Positions 25,950 to 34,966 of a DNA stretch of 64,000 nucleotides are shown piece after piece. Below the pieces are notes generated by a model. The model had not been told where the DNA came from and ran no database searches. It was given only the letters and a program-made list of their open reading frames with translations. The translations under genes were made by a program, and so were the position numbers. Every line of letters begins with the position of its first letter. The first letter of the stretch is position 1. The stretch comes from Prevotella sp. (lineage in GTDB: Bacteria; Bacteroidota; Bacteroidia; Bacteroidales; Bacteroidaceae): the NCBI GenBank assembly GCA_016287755.1, contig JAEEWT010000012.1, positions 55,406-119,405 on the forward strand, read 5' to 3'.

Positions 25950-27746
25950 TCATAGGGATTTCCCTATTTCCTCACATTGGACGGCCAGCCATTTCCGTTC
26001 CTCCTCATCCAGATAAGGTGACAGCCGGTCATATACCATCTGATGATACTCATCCAACCAACCGATCTCCTCTTCCGTCATAAGGGAGATGTCGATGGCC
26101 GACTTATCAATCGGACAGAGCGTCAGAGGCTCAAACTGCAGGAAGGTGCCGAACGCTGTCTCCTGATACGGAACTACCAATAAGGTATTCTCTGTACGAA
26201 CGCCGAACTTACCTTCGAGATAGATCCCAGGCTCATCCGTTACCGTCATCCCTGCCACCATCGGAGCAGGTTTATACTCCATACGAATCTGATGCGGACC
26301 TTCATGTACATTCAGGAAAGCCCCTACCCCATGACCTGTTCCATGCATGTAGTTTAACCCTTCACGCCACAAATCCTTGCGGGCCGCCAGGTCAAGCTGC
26401 GTTCCACTGGCACCTGCCGGAAACTTCAGGTTCTGCAGCTCTAGATGTCCTTTCAGCACCAATGTATAGATATGCCGCTGCTCCTCAGTAACCGGACCTA
26501 AGGCAATAGTACGGGTAACATCCGTCGTACCGTCCACATACTGTGCACCACTGTCGAGCAGTAAGAAGCCCTCGGACTTCAAAGGTGCGTCGGTGTCTGG
26601 TGTAGCCTCGTAATGGACAATAGCACCATGCGCCTGATAGCCGGCAATGGTATCAAAGGAAAGACCTTTATACAAAGACTGCTCAGCACGCAGACTTTCC
26701 AGTTTCTCAGAGACACTGATCTCTGTTTGTCTCCCAGCCTCAACAGCGGGGCGGAGCCATTTCAGGAATTTCACGAGTGCGATGCCGTCTTTCAGCATCG
26801 CATTCCTAAAACCCAGCACCTCGCTTTCGTTCTTAACGGTTTTCATTCGTTTGACCGGTGACTCCTCCCGGACAATCTCCCGTCTTACTATATTATATAA
26901 GGTGTAGTTCACCTCATGGGGATCAAGCAGGATGTTGTATTCGAAATAATCCTTCAGTCCTTCTTTAACCCTGTCATAATCATCCACATCCACGCCCTCG
27001 TCGTTCAAGTAGGCAAGAACGCTGGAAGAAAGTTTCTTTTTATCGATGAACAAAGTAACCTTGGTGGAAGAGATAAGCAGATACGACACAAACACGGGAT
27101 TGCAATGCACATCACTCCCCCGAAGGTTCAACATCCAAGCAATATCATCGAGCGAAGCCACCAACATACCGTCAGCATGTTTCTGGCGCAAGGCACGACG
27201 AACACGCGATATCTTTTCATGAAAGGCCTCACCAGCGTACTCTAAGGGTTGAATGAACACAGGGTTCTGCGGAATGGCAGGACGGTCTTTCCAGATGATG
27301 GTCAGCGGATCGAAGTTAGTACGAAGCGTGATTCCGCCCTCATGGCGCAGTCCGCTAATCAGTTCTTCCACCTCAGCGGTTGAACTCACCATGCCGTCAA
27401 TGCCCACCTGAGGTGAACGGATGTTCCGCAACACCTCTCCTAACCATTGGGTAATGGTAGGGGTTCCCGACACGCGTTCCTTCATCAGCACGAACTCCGT
27501 ACCTTTCAACTGCTCGGCTGCAGCGATGAAATAACGACTATCAGTCCACAGAGCGGCTTCGTTCATTGTCACCACTGCCGTTCCTGCAGATCCGTCGAAG
27601 CCACTGATCCACTCGCGTCCTTTCCAATGGTCGGGCACATACTCCCCCTGATGGGGATCGGTGCTGGGGAAGATGAAAGCATCCAGACTCTCGCGCCGCA
27701 TCACCTCTCTGAGGACTTCTATCCGTTGATTCACAGTCATGCTCAT
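25950..27746 (-). CDS. Xaa-Pro aminopeptidase (aminopeptidase P family, M24B)
   Basis: 598 residues. Two creatinase-like N-terminal domains precede the pita-bread M24 domain. Metal ligands are visible in LLDSGAQYVDGTTDVTRTI (two Asp), GTGHGVGAFLNVHEGP (His) and VTDEPGIYLEGKFGVRTEN (two Glu). It removes N-terminal residues preceding proline. The start is set at 27746 (MSMTVNQRIEVL), because the longer frame would cross the promoter element at 27771-27778; Met at 27740 is also possible. Confidence 0.92.
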   Translation of the reverse strand: MSMTVNQRIEVLREVMRRESLDAFIFPSTDPHQGEYVPDHWKGREWISGFDGSAGTAVVTMNEAALWTDSRYFIAAAEQLKGTEFVLMKERVSGTPTITQWLGEVLRNIRSPQVGIDGMVSSTAEVEELISGLRHEGGITLRTNFDPLTIIWKDRPAIPQNPVFIQPLEYAGEAFHEKISRVRRALRQKHADGMLVASLDDIAWMLNLRGSDVHCNPVFVSYLLISSTKVTLFIDKKKLSSSVLAYLNDEGVDVDDYDRVKEGLKDYFEYNILLDPHEVNYTLYNIVRREIVREESPVKRMKTVKNESEVLGFRNAMLKDGIALVKFLKWLRPAVEAGRQTEISVSEKLESLRAEQSLYKGLSFDTIAGYQAHGAIVHYEATPDTDAPLKSEGFLLLDSGAQYVDGTTDVTRTIALGPVTEEQRHIYTLVLKGHLELQNLKFPAGASGTQLDLAARKDLWREGLNYMHGTGHGVGAFLNVHEGPHQIRMEYKPAPMVAGMTVTDEPGIYLEGKFGVRTENTLLVVPYQETAFGTFLQFEPLTLCPIDKSAIDISLMTEEEIGWLDEYHQMVYDRLSPYLDEEERKWLAVQCEEIGKSL

Positions 27747-27770
27747 ATCGTCACAGGTTATTAGTTTGTG

Positions 27771-27801
27771 CAAAGATACAAAGAAGTGAGAGAAGTACAA
27801 A
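27771..27801 (-). promoter_or_regulatory. Promoter for aminopeptidase P gene
   Basis: On the minus strand TTTG (27801-27798), 19 bp, TATCTTTG (27778-27771). It lies inside the over-long frame and so supports the shorter start. Confidence 0.75.
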
Positions 27802-27958
27802 ATAAATCCGTTTATTTTTACTTCCACTCGAGCATGTCTTCAGCTCTTCATTCGCTATTTTGTCATATCGAGATGACAAAGAAACATACTTGTTTTGGAA
27901 AACGTTGGCCATTAACTCCTTTTAACTCCACAACGATGGATAGTCGGCAGAAAATTGC

Positions 27959-27966
27959 TACCTTTG
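27959..27966 (+). promoter_or_regulatory. -7 element of mdh
   Basis: TACCTTTG, 47 bp before the ATG; -33 element not clear. Confidence 0.6.
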
Positions 27967-28013
27967 TAGCACATTTATAGTATATACATACATTTATTAT
28001 AATACACACGATT

Positions 28014-29006
28014 ATGGCATTTTTAACGAATGAGAAACTGACCATCGTCGGCGCAGCCGGAATGATTGGTTCAAACATGGCACAGACCGCTTTGATGATG
28101 GGTCTGACAAATGACATTTGCCTGTACGACGTTTTCTCACCCGAAGGAGTGGCTGAGGAAATGCGTCAGAGCGGATTCGACGATGTAAAGATTACCGCAA
28201 CCACAGAAGCTGAAGAGGCTTTCAAGAACGCTAAGTACATCATCTCTTCAGGTGGTGCACCCCGTAAGGCCGGTATGACCCGTGAGGATCTGTTGGCTGG
28301 TAACTGCAAGATTGCAGAGGAGTTAGGACAGAACATCAAGAAGTATTGTCCGGATGTAAAGCACGTGGTGATTATCTTCAACCCCGCCGACCTTACCGGT
28401 CTGGTAACCCTGCTCTACTCAGGTTTGAAACCCGGTCAGGTAACCACCCTCGCTGGTCTTGACACAACCCGTCTGCAGAGCGCATTGGCAAAGAAGTTCA
28501 ATGTGATGCAGAACGAGATCACCGGTTGCGCTACTTATGGCGGACATGGTGAGCAGATGGCAGTCTTCGGTTCTCATGTAGAGATTGCTGGTCGCAAACT
28601 TACCGACATCATCGGCACCGCTGAGTTCCCCGCTGAGGAGTGGGAGCAGATGAAGGTTGACGTTACCAAGGGTGGTGCTAAGATCATCGAGCTCCGCGGA
28701 CGTTCTTCTTTCCAGAGTCCTTCATATCTCTCTGTTGAGATGATCCGTGCAGCCATGGGTGGTGAGCCCTTCCGCTTCCCCGTTGGTACTTATGTAAAGA
28801 CCGACAAGTACGACCACATCATGATGGCTATGAAGACCACCATGACAGCTGAGGGCGCCAAGTTCGAGGTTCCGCAGGGTACAGCTGAGGAGAATGCCAA
28901 GCTGGATCAGAGCTACGAGCACCTCTGCAAGATGCGCGATGAGCTTGTCACACTGAACATCGTTCCGCCAATCAGTGAGTGGAACAAGATCAATCCGAAC
29001 CTCTAA
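28014..29006 (+). CDS. mdh: Malate dehydrogenase
   Basis: 330 residues, lactate/malate dehydrogenase fold: Rossmann start LTIVGAAGMIGSNMAQ, ISSGGAPRKAGMTREDLL (substrate loop), VIIFNPADLTGL, LDTTRLQSALAKKF and the catalytic-His segment TGCATYGGHGEQMAVF. Cytoplasmic NAD-dependent malate/oxaloacetate interconversion; in Prevotella it serves the reductive branch to succinate. Monocistronic with a large 3' hairpin. Confidence 0.93.
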   Translation: MAFLTNEKLTIVGAAGMIGSNMAQTALMMGLTNDICLYDVFSPEGVAEEMRQSGFDDVKITATTEAEEAFKNAKYIISSGGAPRKAGMTREDLLAGNCKIAEELGQNIKKYCPDVKHVVIIFNPADLTGLVTLLYSGLKPGQVTTLAGLDTTRLQSALAKKFNVMQNEITGCATYGGHGEQMAVFGSHVEIAGRKLTDIIGTAEFPAEEWEQMKVDVTKGGAKIIELRGRSSFQSPSYLSVEMIRAAMGGEPFRFPVGTYVKTDKYDHIMMAMKTTMTAEGAKFEVPQGTAEENAKLDQSYEHLCKMRDELVTLNIVPPISEWNKINPNL

Positions 29007-29044
29007 TTCAACGGTAAGGTTTGATTACCTTCAAGGTTAAACAA

Positions 29045-29109
29045 GGGTATGTCAAAAAGGGGGTTATAAAGTGTTCACTTTGAGAACTGCCTTTTGACAT
29101 ATCCTTTTT
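29045..29109 (+). terminator. Large-loop terminator after mdh
   Basis: 13-bp stem (29045-29057 with 29092-29104, one G-U pair) around a 34-nt loop, followed by five T. Confidence 0.75.
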
Positions 29110-29131
29110 CATTATAACAAATCTATTCCCT

Positions 29132-29635
29132 GTGTCCATCGACATTCTTTTCAAGTATTATTATCGTCCTTTGTGTCTGTATGCCATCCATTACCTTCAG
29201 GACGTGGATATGGCTGAGGATATTGTTCAGGATGCTTTTGTGCGGATGATTGAAAAGGAACAGCAGGGAATGGACATCGAGAACAAGAAAGCCTATCTGT
29301 ACCAGACCGTGCGCCATCTATGTATCGACAGTTTGCGGAAAGCGTCTCCTTTAACCAACGAGGTTGAAGCGCATGACCTCAGCGGAACCATCAGTAACGA
29401 GGAAGCTGAGGAGCGATCCTTTGACGAAGCTATGCTGTGGACATCCATTGATGCCCTGCCACAACGTTGTCGTGAGGTATTCCTCATGAGTAAGCGCGAC
29501 GGGATGAAATACCATGAGATTGCTCATGAATTAGGTATCTCGGAAAAGACCGTAGAGCATCAAATCAGCAAGGCTTTGAAAGTTCTTCGCAAGAAAGTAA
29601 GCGACTTCTTCTATTTCCTCTTCTCGTTCGCCTGA
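29132..29635 (+). CDS. ECF RNA polymerase sigma factor
   Basis: 167 residues, group IV sigma. Region 2 is FKYYYRPLCLYAIHYLQDVDMAEDIVQDAFVRM; region 4 is LPQRCREVFLMSKRDGMKYHEIAHELGISEKTVEHQ. The start is a GTG; no in-frame ATG gives the conserved N-terminus. It lies upstream of a TonB receptor, a DUF4249 lipoprotein and a FecR protein, the standard parts of a Bacteroidota cell-surface signalling unit, so it probably directs transcription of the receptor genes. Confidence 0.92.
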   Translation: MSIDILFKYYYRPLCLYAIHYLQDVDMAEDIVQDAFVRMIEKEQQGMDIENKKAYLYQTVRHLCIDSLRKASPLTNEVEAHDLSGTISNEEAEERSFDEAMLWTSIDALPQRCREVFLMSKRDGMKYHEIAHELGISEKTVEHQISKALKVLRKKVSDFFYFLFSFA

Positions 29636-29689
29636 AAAAAAGAGAAATGGAATAGGGGGAAAACCAATTGTTTTCGTCATAGATATGTT

Positions 29690-32455
29690 ATGATGAAAAA
29701 AAGAATGAAAAGATTGTTGTTTGTAACAATGATGATTCTGCTGCCTCTTGGTGTGAATGCCCAGCGCACCACACTGAAGCAACAGATGGATCGACTCAAA
29801 CAGGAACAGAAGGTGAACTTTATCTATGACAGTTCACTAAACGTGGATCGCGTCTATCAAGGACAGGCGTTGGAAGGAAAGTCGTTGAAAGAAGCCCTAC
29901 AGCTACTCTTTCATGACACAGGCATTGAATGGAGTGTAAAAGGAAACTATGTAACACTTCGGCAGAAGTCGGTTGCTCACTCGGCACCTACTCCCAAGGA
30001 GAAGGTCATTCAAAGATATACGCTGAGTGGTTATGTACGTGACAAGAGTGGCGAGAGTCTCATTAGTGCCACCATTCTGTGCACTGCCGTTTCCGGTTCT
30101 TTGTCATCCGACCAGAAAAAGAGTCATGCAGCTACGACCACCAATGCCTACGGCTTCTACAGTATAACCCTTCCTGAAGGCGACTATGAACTGCAGGCTT
30201 CCTACTTAGGCTTTTCAGAAGGACGCAAGACGGTGAAGCTGAAAAAAGACTGTCATGAGGATTTCCTGCTCGAAGAGCATAACCTACTGCAGGAAGTGGT
30301 GGTAACGGGAAACATGAACTCGCCTGTTCTCACTACACAAACAGGAAAGAAGACACTTTCCCGCAACGACTTGAACACAGAGTTCGCCCTACTCTCTTCC
30401 CCTGATCTCATTAAAACACTCCAGCGCACATCAGGAGTGAGCGAAGGTATCGAAGTGGCCTCTGGCATGTATGTACATGGTGGTAACGATGACGAGAACC
30501 TGTTCTTACTTGACGGAACCTCGATGTACACCATCAACCATACCCTTGGACTCTTCTCTGCCTTCAATACCGATGTGGTAAAGAATGTGGATTTCTACAA
30601 AAGCGGATTCCCTGCCCGTTATGGCGGAAGACTTTCTTCGGTGACCGATGTGCGCACCAACGACGGAGACATGCGCCACACACACGGTAGTTACAGCATC
30701 GGCCTCATCGACGGAAGGTTCCAGATTGAAGGTCCTATCAAGACCAAGAAAGAAAAGGAGAAGGTGGCAAACGGACAGTTAGCCCACTACAGCACCAGCT
30801 ACAACTTCGGTCTGCGTCGCTCATGGCTGGATGTCATTACGGAACCTATCTTCTTCATCATGAACAAGAAAGATGACAAGACGAAGTTCCATTACTTCCT
30901 GCATGACTTGAACGGAAAGATTACCCATGTGTTCAATGACCGCAGCAAAGCCTATTTCAGCATCTATTCCAGTAAGGACATGATGAACTCCACTTACTAT
31001 TGGGATGAGAAAGTGGAGGATGGCACTACCGCGGAACGTCATAATATCGAAGAAGGAAAGAATTACATGACATGGGGGAACCTGAACATGGCACTCAACT
31101 GGAACTACCAGTTGCGTCCCAACCTCTTTGCCAACTTCAGTGCCGTCTATACCCATAACCGCAGCATCTATGAATACAAGGAAGGATGGCGTTACGGACA
31201 AGCAGGAAGCATGTCGGTTGACCATAGCAATCACACTTACCGCTCTACTGTTGATGATGGTACACTGCGTGCCGACTTCGATTTCCGTCCTAACAGCAAG
31301 AACCATATCCGCTTTGGTGGCGATATGACTTATCACAACTTCCGTCCGCAGACACAAAGTCTGTTCGGTATCTACGGACAGGAAGACGTATCCGTTGATT
31401 CCACCACCATCAACAGCAAGAATCATCTGAAGGCCCAGGAGATGAACCTTTATGCTGAAGACGAGATGATCCTGAACAATCACTGGAGTATGAACGTCGG
31501 CGTGCATGCCACACTCTTCCATGTAAGTGGCAAGAGCTTCTTCCTGCTCGACCCCCGTACAGCCGTAAAATACCAAGTGAATGACAAGACCTCGCTCAAG
31601 ATGTCGTTTACAGGAATGACACAAACCATCCACCGTATCAGCAGTACCTATCTGAGTATGCCCACCGACTATTGGGTTCCCACCACTGCCAACCTGAAGC
31701 CCATGCGCTCCTATCAGACAGCAGCAGGAATCTATTCCCAGATCAATCGTCATTGGTTCGCCTCCCTTGAGGGATACTACAAAGTCACCAACCATATCCT
31801 GCAATACACCAAATACAAGAGTCTGACACCGCCCGTCAAATACTGGGAGAATTTCGTCATTGACGGGAAAGGACGCTTCTACGGTATTGAGGCAGATGTG
31901 CGCTATCACGACAGTCGTTACGACATTCAGGCTGCCTATACCCTATCATGGAACAAACGGAAATTCAACGAGTTCTATCCACATTGGTTCTACGATAAGT
32001 TCGACAACCGACATAAGTTCAACATCACAGGTAGGATGAGAATAGGAAAGAATGCTGAGATGTGCGCGGCCTGGACCTGTCATACTGGCTATCGCATGAC
32101 CGTTGCCACGCAATTTGCAGCCATGCCCAATCTGCCCGACGGACATGCTGAGGTTTCGCAACAAATGTACACAACACAAGAGGGTTACATGCCACTCTAT
32201 ATCAATTACGGCGCCAATTACGACACGCCCAACAACCTCACTTTGCCAGCCTACCACCGACTGGACTTAGGGTTCAATCTGCACCACATCACCAAGGCAG
32301 GACATGAACGTCTTTGGAATATAAGCATCTACAATGCCTACTGTCGTTTCAATGCCTTGTATGCAGAGATGAGCTACAGTCGCAACAAAGTTTGTATGAA
32401 GGGAAAGGGATTCGTTCCAATCATCCCCACAGCAAGCTATACCATCAAATTCTAA
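29690..32455 (+). CDS. TonB-dependent receptor with STN signalling domain
   Basis: 921 residues: signal peptide (RLLFVTMMILLPLGVNAQ), an STN (secretin/TonB short N-terminal) domain at about 25-95 (VNFIYDSSLNVDRVYQGQAL), a carboxypeptidase-like regulatory domain at 105-195 (YTLSGYVRDKSGESLISATI), a plug domain from about 215 (LSRNDLN, MYVHGGNDDENLFLLDGTSMY) and a beta-barrel. The STN domain is what links receptor occupancy to a FecR anti-sigma, and one is encoded in the same cluster. The ligand cannot be told; there is no SusD partner but a DUF4249 lipoprotein. Confidence 0.92.
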   Translation: MMKKRMKRLLFVTMMILLPLGVNAQRTTLKQQMDRLKQEQKVNFIYDSSLNVDRVYQGQALEGKSLKEALQLLFHDTGIEWSVKGNYVTLRQKSVAHSAPTPKEKVIQRYTLSGYVRDKSGESLISATILCTAVSGSLSSDQKKSHAATTTNAYGFYSITLPEGDYELQASYLGFSEGRKTVKLKKDCHEDFLLEEHNLLQEVVVTGNMNSPVLTTQTGKKTLSRNDLNTEFALLSSPDLIKTLQRTSGVSEGIEVASGMYVHGGNDDENLFLLDGTSMYTINHTLGLFSAFNTDVVKNVDFYKSGFPARYGGRLSSVTDVRTNDGDMRHTHGSYSIGLIDGRFQIEGPIKTKKEKEKVANGQLAHYSTSYNFGLRRSWLDVITEPIFFIMNKKDDKTKFHYFLHDLNGKITHVFNDRSKAYFSIYSSKDMMNSTYYWDEKVEDGTTAERHNIEEGKNYMTWGNLNMALNWNYQLRPNLFANFSAVYTHNRSIYEYKEGWRYGQAGSMSVDHSNHTYRSTVDDGTLRADFDFRPNSKNHIRFGGDMTYHNFRPQTQSLFGIYGQEDVSVDSTTINSKNHLKAQEMNLYAEDEMILNNHWSMNVGVHATLFHVSGKSFFLLDPRTAVKYQVNDKTSLKMSFTGMTQTIHRISSTYLSMPTDYWVPTTANLKPMRSYQTAAGIYSQINRHWFASLEGYYKVTNHILQYTKYKSLTPPVKYWENFVIDGKGRFYGIEADVRYHDSRYDIQAAYTLSWNKRKFNEFYPHWFYDKFDNRHKFNITGRMRIGKNAEMCAAWTCHTGYRMTVATQFAAMPNLPDGHAEVSQQMYTTQEGYMPLYINYGANYDTPNNLTLPAYHRLDLGFNLHHITKAGHERLWNISIYNAYCRFNALYAEMSYSRNKVCMKGKGFVPIIPTASYTIKF

Positions 32456-32467
32456 AACAAAGCAGTA

Positions 32468-33460
32468 ATGAAAAGGAATCACATACAAATACTCGCACTG
32501 ATAGCCACCATGATTTGCTGTGCATGCAGCAACGAAGTGGGATTGGATGAACTGAAGGCAGCCCCCAAGCTGGTGCTGTATTGTTTCCCCAATGTGGATA
32601 ACGACACCACCATCATCAGTCTGACTGCCAGCAGACCCATGTACCAAAACAGTAAGATGGCTTCTTCCAATGACATGTACGGTGTCAGGGATGCTCATGT
32701 CACTTATACCGTGAACGGTGAGAAGCAAACCGTATTCTTTACAGAGGAGAAAACCGACTTGATGCCGCCCAAAAGCTATTATGTGATAGGGCATCATCGA
32801 GTGGGCGACCATGTCCGTATCGAAGCATCTGTTGATGGACTACCCAGTGTTCAGGCTGAGACCGTTATTCCTGACATGCCTTTCATCCATGAGGTGAAGC
32901 AGGTTATGATACATCGCGACAATCAGAACTTCAGACAGTTTCAGGTAACCATCGCCGATAACCCGAATGCAGATGATTTCTACGTTATCAGATTGGAAAT
33001 GGAGAGTTGTAATGACTCCATCGTCACCATCACAACTACCACGATCAATACAGACGACGAGCCAGCGCTGAAAGCCGGAGGTAGCATTGACGATCTCCTT
33101 GATGACGAAAACACCTTCTACGGTCAGTTCTATATCTTCAATGATGACACTTTCAATGACAACCGATATACGCTTCATCTAAACGTGAACGAACACGATA
33201 TCTTCCATGCCAACATGGATGCGGATGACGCTACAAGGAAGGTACATGTTAAACTGTATAAGATCACTCCTGCCTATTTCCGTTTCATCAAGTCGATCAA
33301 CGACCAGACCAACTATGAGCTGGGGGAATACGGACTGGCTCCCACTTCTCCCACATTCAACCAGGTTGATGGTGGTCTGGGCGTAGTTGGCGGATTCAAC
33401 ATGACGGAACATGTAATGACCATCACACAGAACAACCTTTCAAATTCTAACGATAAATAA
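32468..33460 (+). CDS. DUF4249 family lipoprotein
   Basis: 330 residues. Signal with lipobox MICCAC; mature start LVLYCFPNVDNDTTIISLTASR fits DUF4249, whose members commonly follow TonB receptors with carboxypeptidase-like domains in Bacteroidota. Probably a surface partner of the receptor 12 bp upstream, in place of SusD; this is inference from context. No catalytic motif. Confidence 0.82.
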   Translation: MKRNHIQILALIATMICCACSNEVGLDELKAAPKLVLYCFPNVDNDTTIISLTASRPMYQNSKMASSNDMYGVRDAHVTYTVNGEKQTVFFTEEKTDLMPPKSYYVIGHHRVGDHVRIEASVDGLPSVQAETVIPDMPFIHEVKQVMIHRDNQNFRQFQVTIADNPNADDFYVIRLEMESCNDSIVTITTTTINTDDEPALKAGGSIDDLLDDENTFYGQFYIFNDDTFNDNRYTLHLNVNEHDIFHANMDADDATRKVHVKLYKITPAYFRFIKSINDQTNYELGEYGLAPTSPTFNQVDGGLGVVGGFNMTEHVMTITQNNLSNSNDK

Positions 33461-33463
33461 ACT

Positions 33464-34282
33464 ATGAACGAGATGAATAACAAGAACCTGTCATTTGTGC
33501 TGAGATACTATCGGGAAGGCAAACTCGATACAAAACGAGCCATACAGAAAGTAAGGGAACGGACTATGCTCTCCGATAACCGTACCACACCCATGCAACG
33601 TTGGATTGCCATTGCCGCCTCTCTGCTACTGTTGTTGATTGGTGGTGCCACCTATTATTATATAGGATATAATCCCGAGGTTGTATTGACTGCCCATGAA
33701 CAGCCACAACTGTTCATCCTTCCTGACCAGACTCATGTAACACTATCTTCGCATGCCACCTTATCCTACAAGAAGAAGGATGTCAGAACGATGACACTGA
33801 AGGGTGATGCCTATTTCGAGGTCCAACATGATGAACAGCATCCTTTCATTGTCAGAAACGAGATGGCACAAGTACGCGTATTAGGAACGGGGTTCCAGGT
33901 GTCAGGCAGTCGTTCATCCCAAAAGCTCACTGAGGTATATGTCACCCATGGAAAGGTGGCTTTCTCTTCTCCTTCAGACGAAGCACAGGGTGTTGTTCTT
34001 ACACAAGGAATGAAGGCTCAGCTGGTCCAAGGGGAGCATAAGCCGCAACTGATTCCCGCAGGAAGCATTAATCAGGTGGCATGGGCAACAGGAAACTTCC
34101 ACTTCGAGAACACACCGCTTACAGAGGTGATCAATGATCTGGAGACCTATTACCATGTCAACCTATCAGTCAACTCAACGGAGAAAAACCTGACTGGTGA
34201 TTTCTCCACGGAGAGTATGGATGAGATTATCAGTTTGATTGAGCAGACCTTGGAGGTATCCATCGTCAAGAACAACCCATAG
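33464..34282 (+). CDS. FecR-family anti-sigma/signal transducer
   Basis: 272 residues: a cytoplasmic N-terminal segment of about 45 residues (YYREGKLDTKRAIQKVRER), one membrane helix (WIAIAASLLLLLIGGATYYY), a periplasmic FecR domain (LPDQTHVTLSSHATLSYK, DAYFEVQHDEQHPFIVR) and the C-terminal DUF4974 segment (FENTPLTEVINDLETYY). It would hold the ECF sigma inactive until the receptor signals. It lies last, four bases after the DUF4249 gene, whereas FecR normally sits between sigma and receptor. Confidence 0.9.
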   Translation: MNEMNNKNLSFVLRYYREGKLDTKRAIQKVRERTMLSDNRTTPMQRWIAIAASLLLLLIGGATYYYIGYNPEVVLTAHEQPQLFILPDQTHVTLSSHATLSYKKKDVRTMTLKGDAYFEVQHDEQHPFIVRNEMAQVRVLGTGFQVSGSRSSQKLTEVYVTHGKVAFSSPSDEAQGVVLTQGMKAQLVQGEHKPQLIPAGSINQVAWATGNFHFENTPLTEVINDLETYYHVNLSVNSTEKNLTGDFSTESMDEIISLIEQTLEVSIVKNNP

Positions 34283-34347
34283 ACAGTGTTTCATAAGGAA
34301 TCCAATGTTTTTTCTTCATTCCTTTCTTTTATCTGAAAGGAAAATAC

Positions 34348-34355
34348 TACCTTTG
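34348..34355 (+). promoter_or_regulatory. -7 element of gamma carbonic anhydrase gene
   Basis: TACCTTTG, 27 bp before the ATG at 34383; it supports that start over the longer frame beginning inside fecR-like sequence. Confidence 0.65.
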
Positions 34356-34382
34356 CAAGAAAGAAATAAAAGAAGAAAAGAT

Positions 34383-34889
34383 ATGGCACTGATCAAGGAA
34401 GTGAACGGTCTTGCACCCAAATGGGGTAAGAACTGCTATTTTAGTGAGAACGCCACGATTGTGGGCGAAGTGGTGATGGGCGACGAATGCTCGGTATGGT
34501 TCAATGCCGTGGTGCGCGGTGATGTAGCACCCATCACCATCGGTAACCGTACCAATGTGCAAGACGGAGCGGTTTTGCATACCACCTATCAGACAGGACC
34601 GCTGCACATCGGCAGTGATGTCACCATCGGTCATAATGCCACCGTTCATGCTTGCACCATACACGACCATGCTTTGATTGGCATGGGTAGCACATTGCTT
34701 GATCACTGTGAGATAGGTGAAGGGGCTATCGTGGCAGCGGGTGCCTTGGTAGTAGGAGGAACAAAGGTTGGTGCCGGAGAGATCTGGGGCGGTGTTCCTG
34801 CGAAGTTCATCAAGAAAACCCAACCTGGTCAGACCGATAATGCCGCACATTATGTAGCCTATATGGATTGGTATAGGGAGAGGGAATGA
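34383..34889 (+). CDS. Gamma-class carbonic anhydrase family protein
   Basis: 168 residues forming a left-handed beta-helix of hexapeptide repeats (ATIVGEVVMGDECSVWFNAV). Zinc-ligand histidines are in place (VLHTTY and GHNATVHAC), and Asn/Gln/Arg residues of the active site (VRGDVAPITIGNRTNVQDG) match YrdA/CaiE-type proteins. Catalytic carbonic anhydrase activity in this subgroup is not assured. Its 3' end is followed by a 14-bp inverted repeat shared with the convergent Kdo transferase gene. Confidence 0.9.
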   Translation: MALIKEVNGLAPKWGKNCYFSENATIVGEVVMGDECSVWFNAVVRGDVAPITIGNRTNVQDGAVLHTTYQTGPLHIGSDVTIGHNATVHACTIHDHALIGMGSTLLDHCEIGEGAIVAAGALVVGGTKVGAGEIWGGVPAKFIKKTQPGQTDNAAHYVAYMDWYRERE

Positions 34890-34898
34890 TTGAGAGTT

Positions 34899-34966
34899 GA
34901 CAGTTGACAATTAATAACTGTCCGTTTGGCTTCACCGCTTCGCTATGCGAAGAATTGTCAACTGTC
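34899..34966. repeat. 14-bp perfect inverted repeat at converging gene ends
   Basis: GACAGTTGACAATT (34899-34912) and AATTGTCAACTGTC (34953-34966) flank 40 nt. The right arm encodes part of the Kdo transferase C-terminus. Could act as a two-way terminator; the unit is the same TTGACAG heptamer found at 35303. Confidence 0.75.

Noticed and set aside
30821..31909. 362-aa open frame on the minus strand
   Set aside because: Antisense to the TonB receptor coding region; composition explained by codon bias of the true gene.
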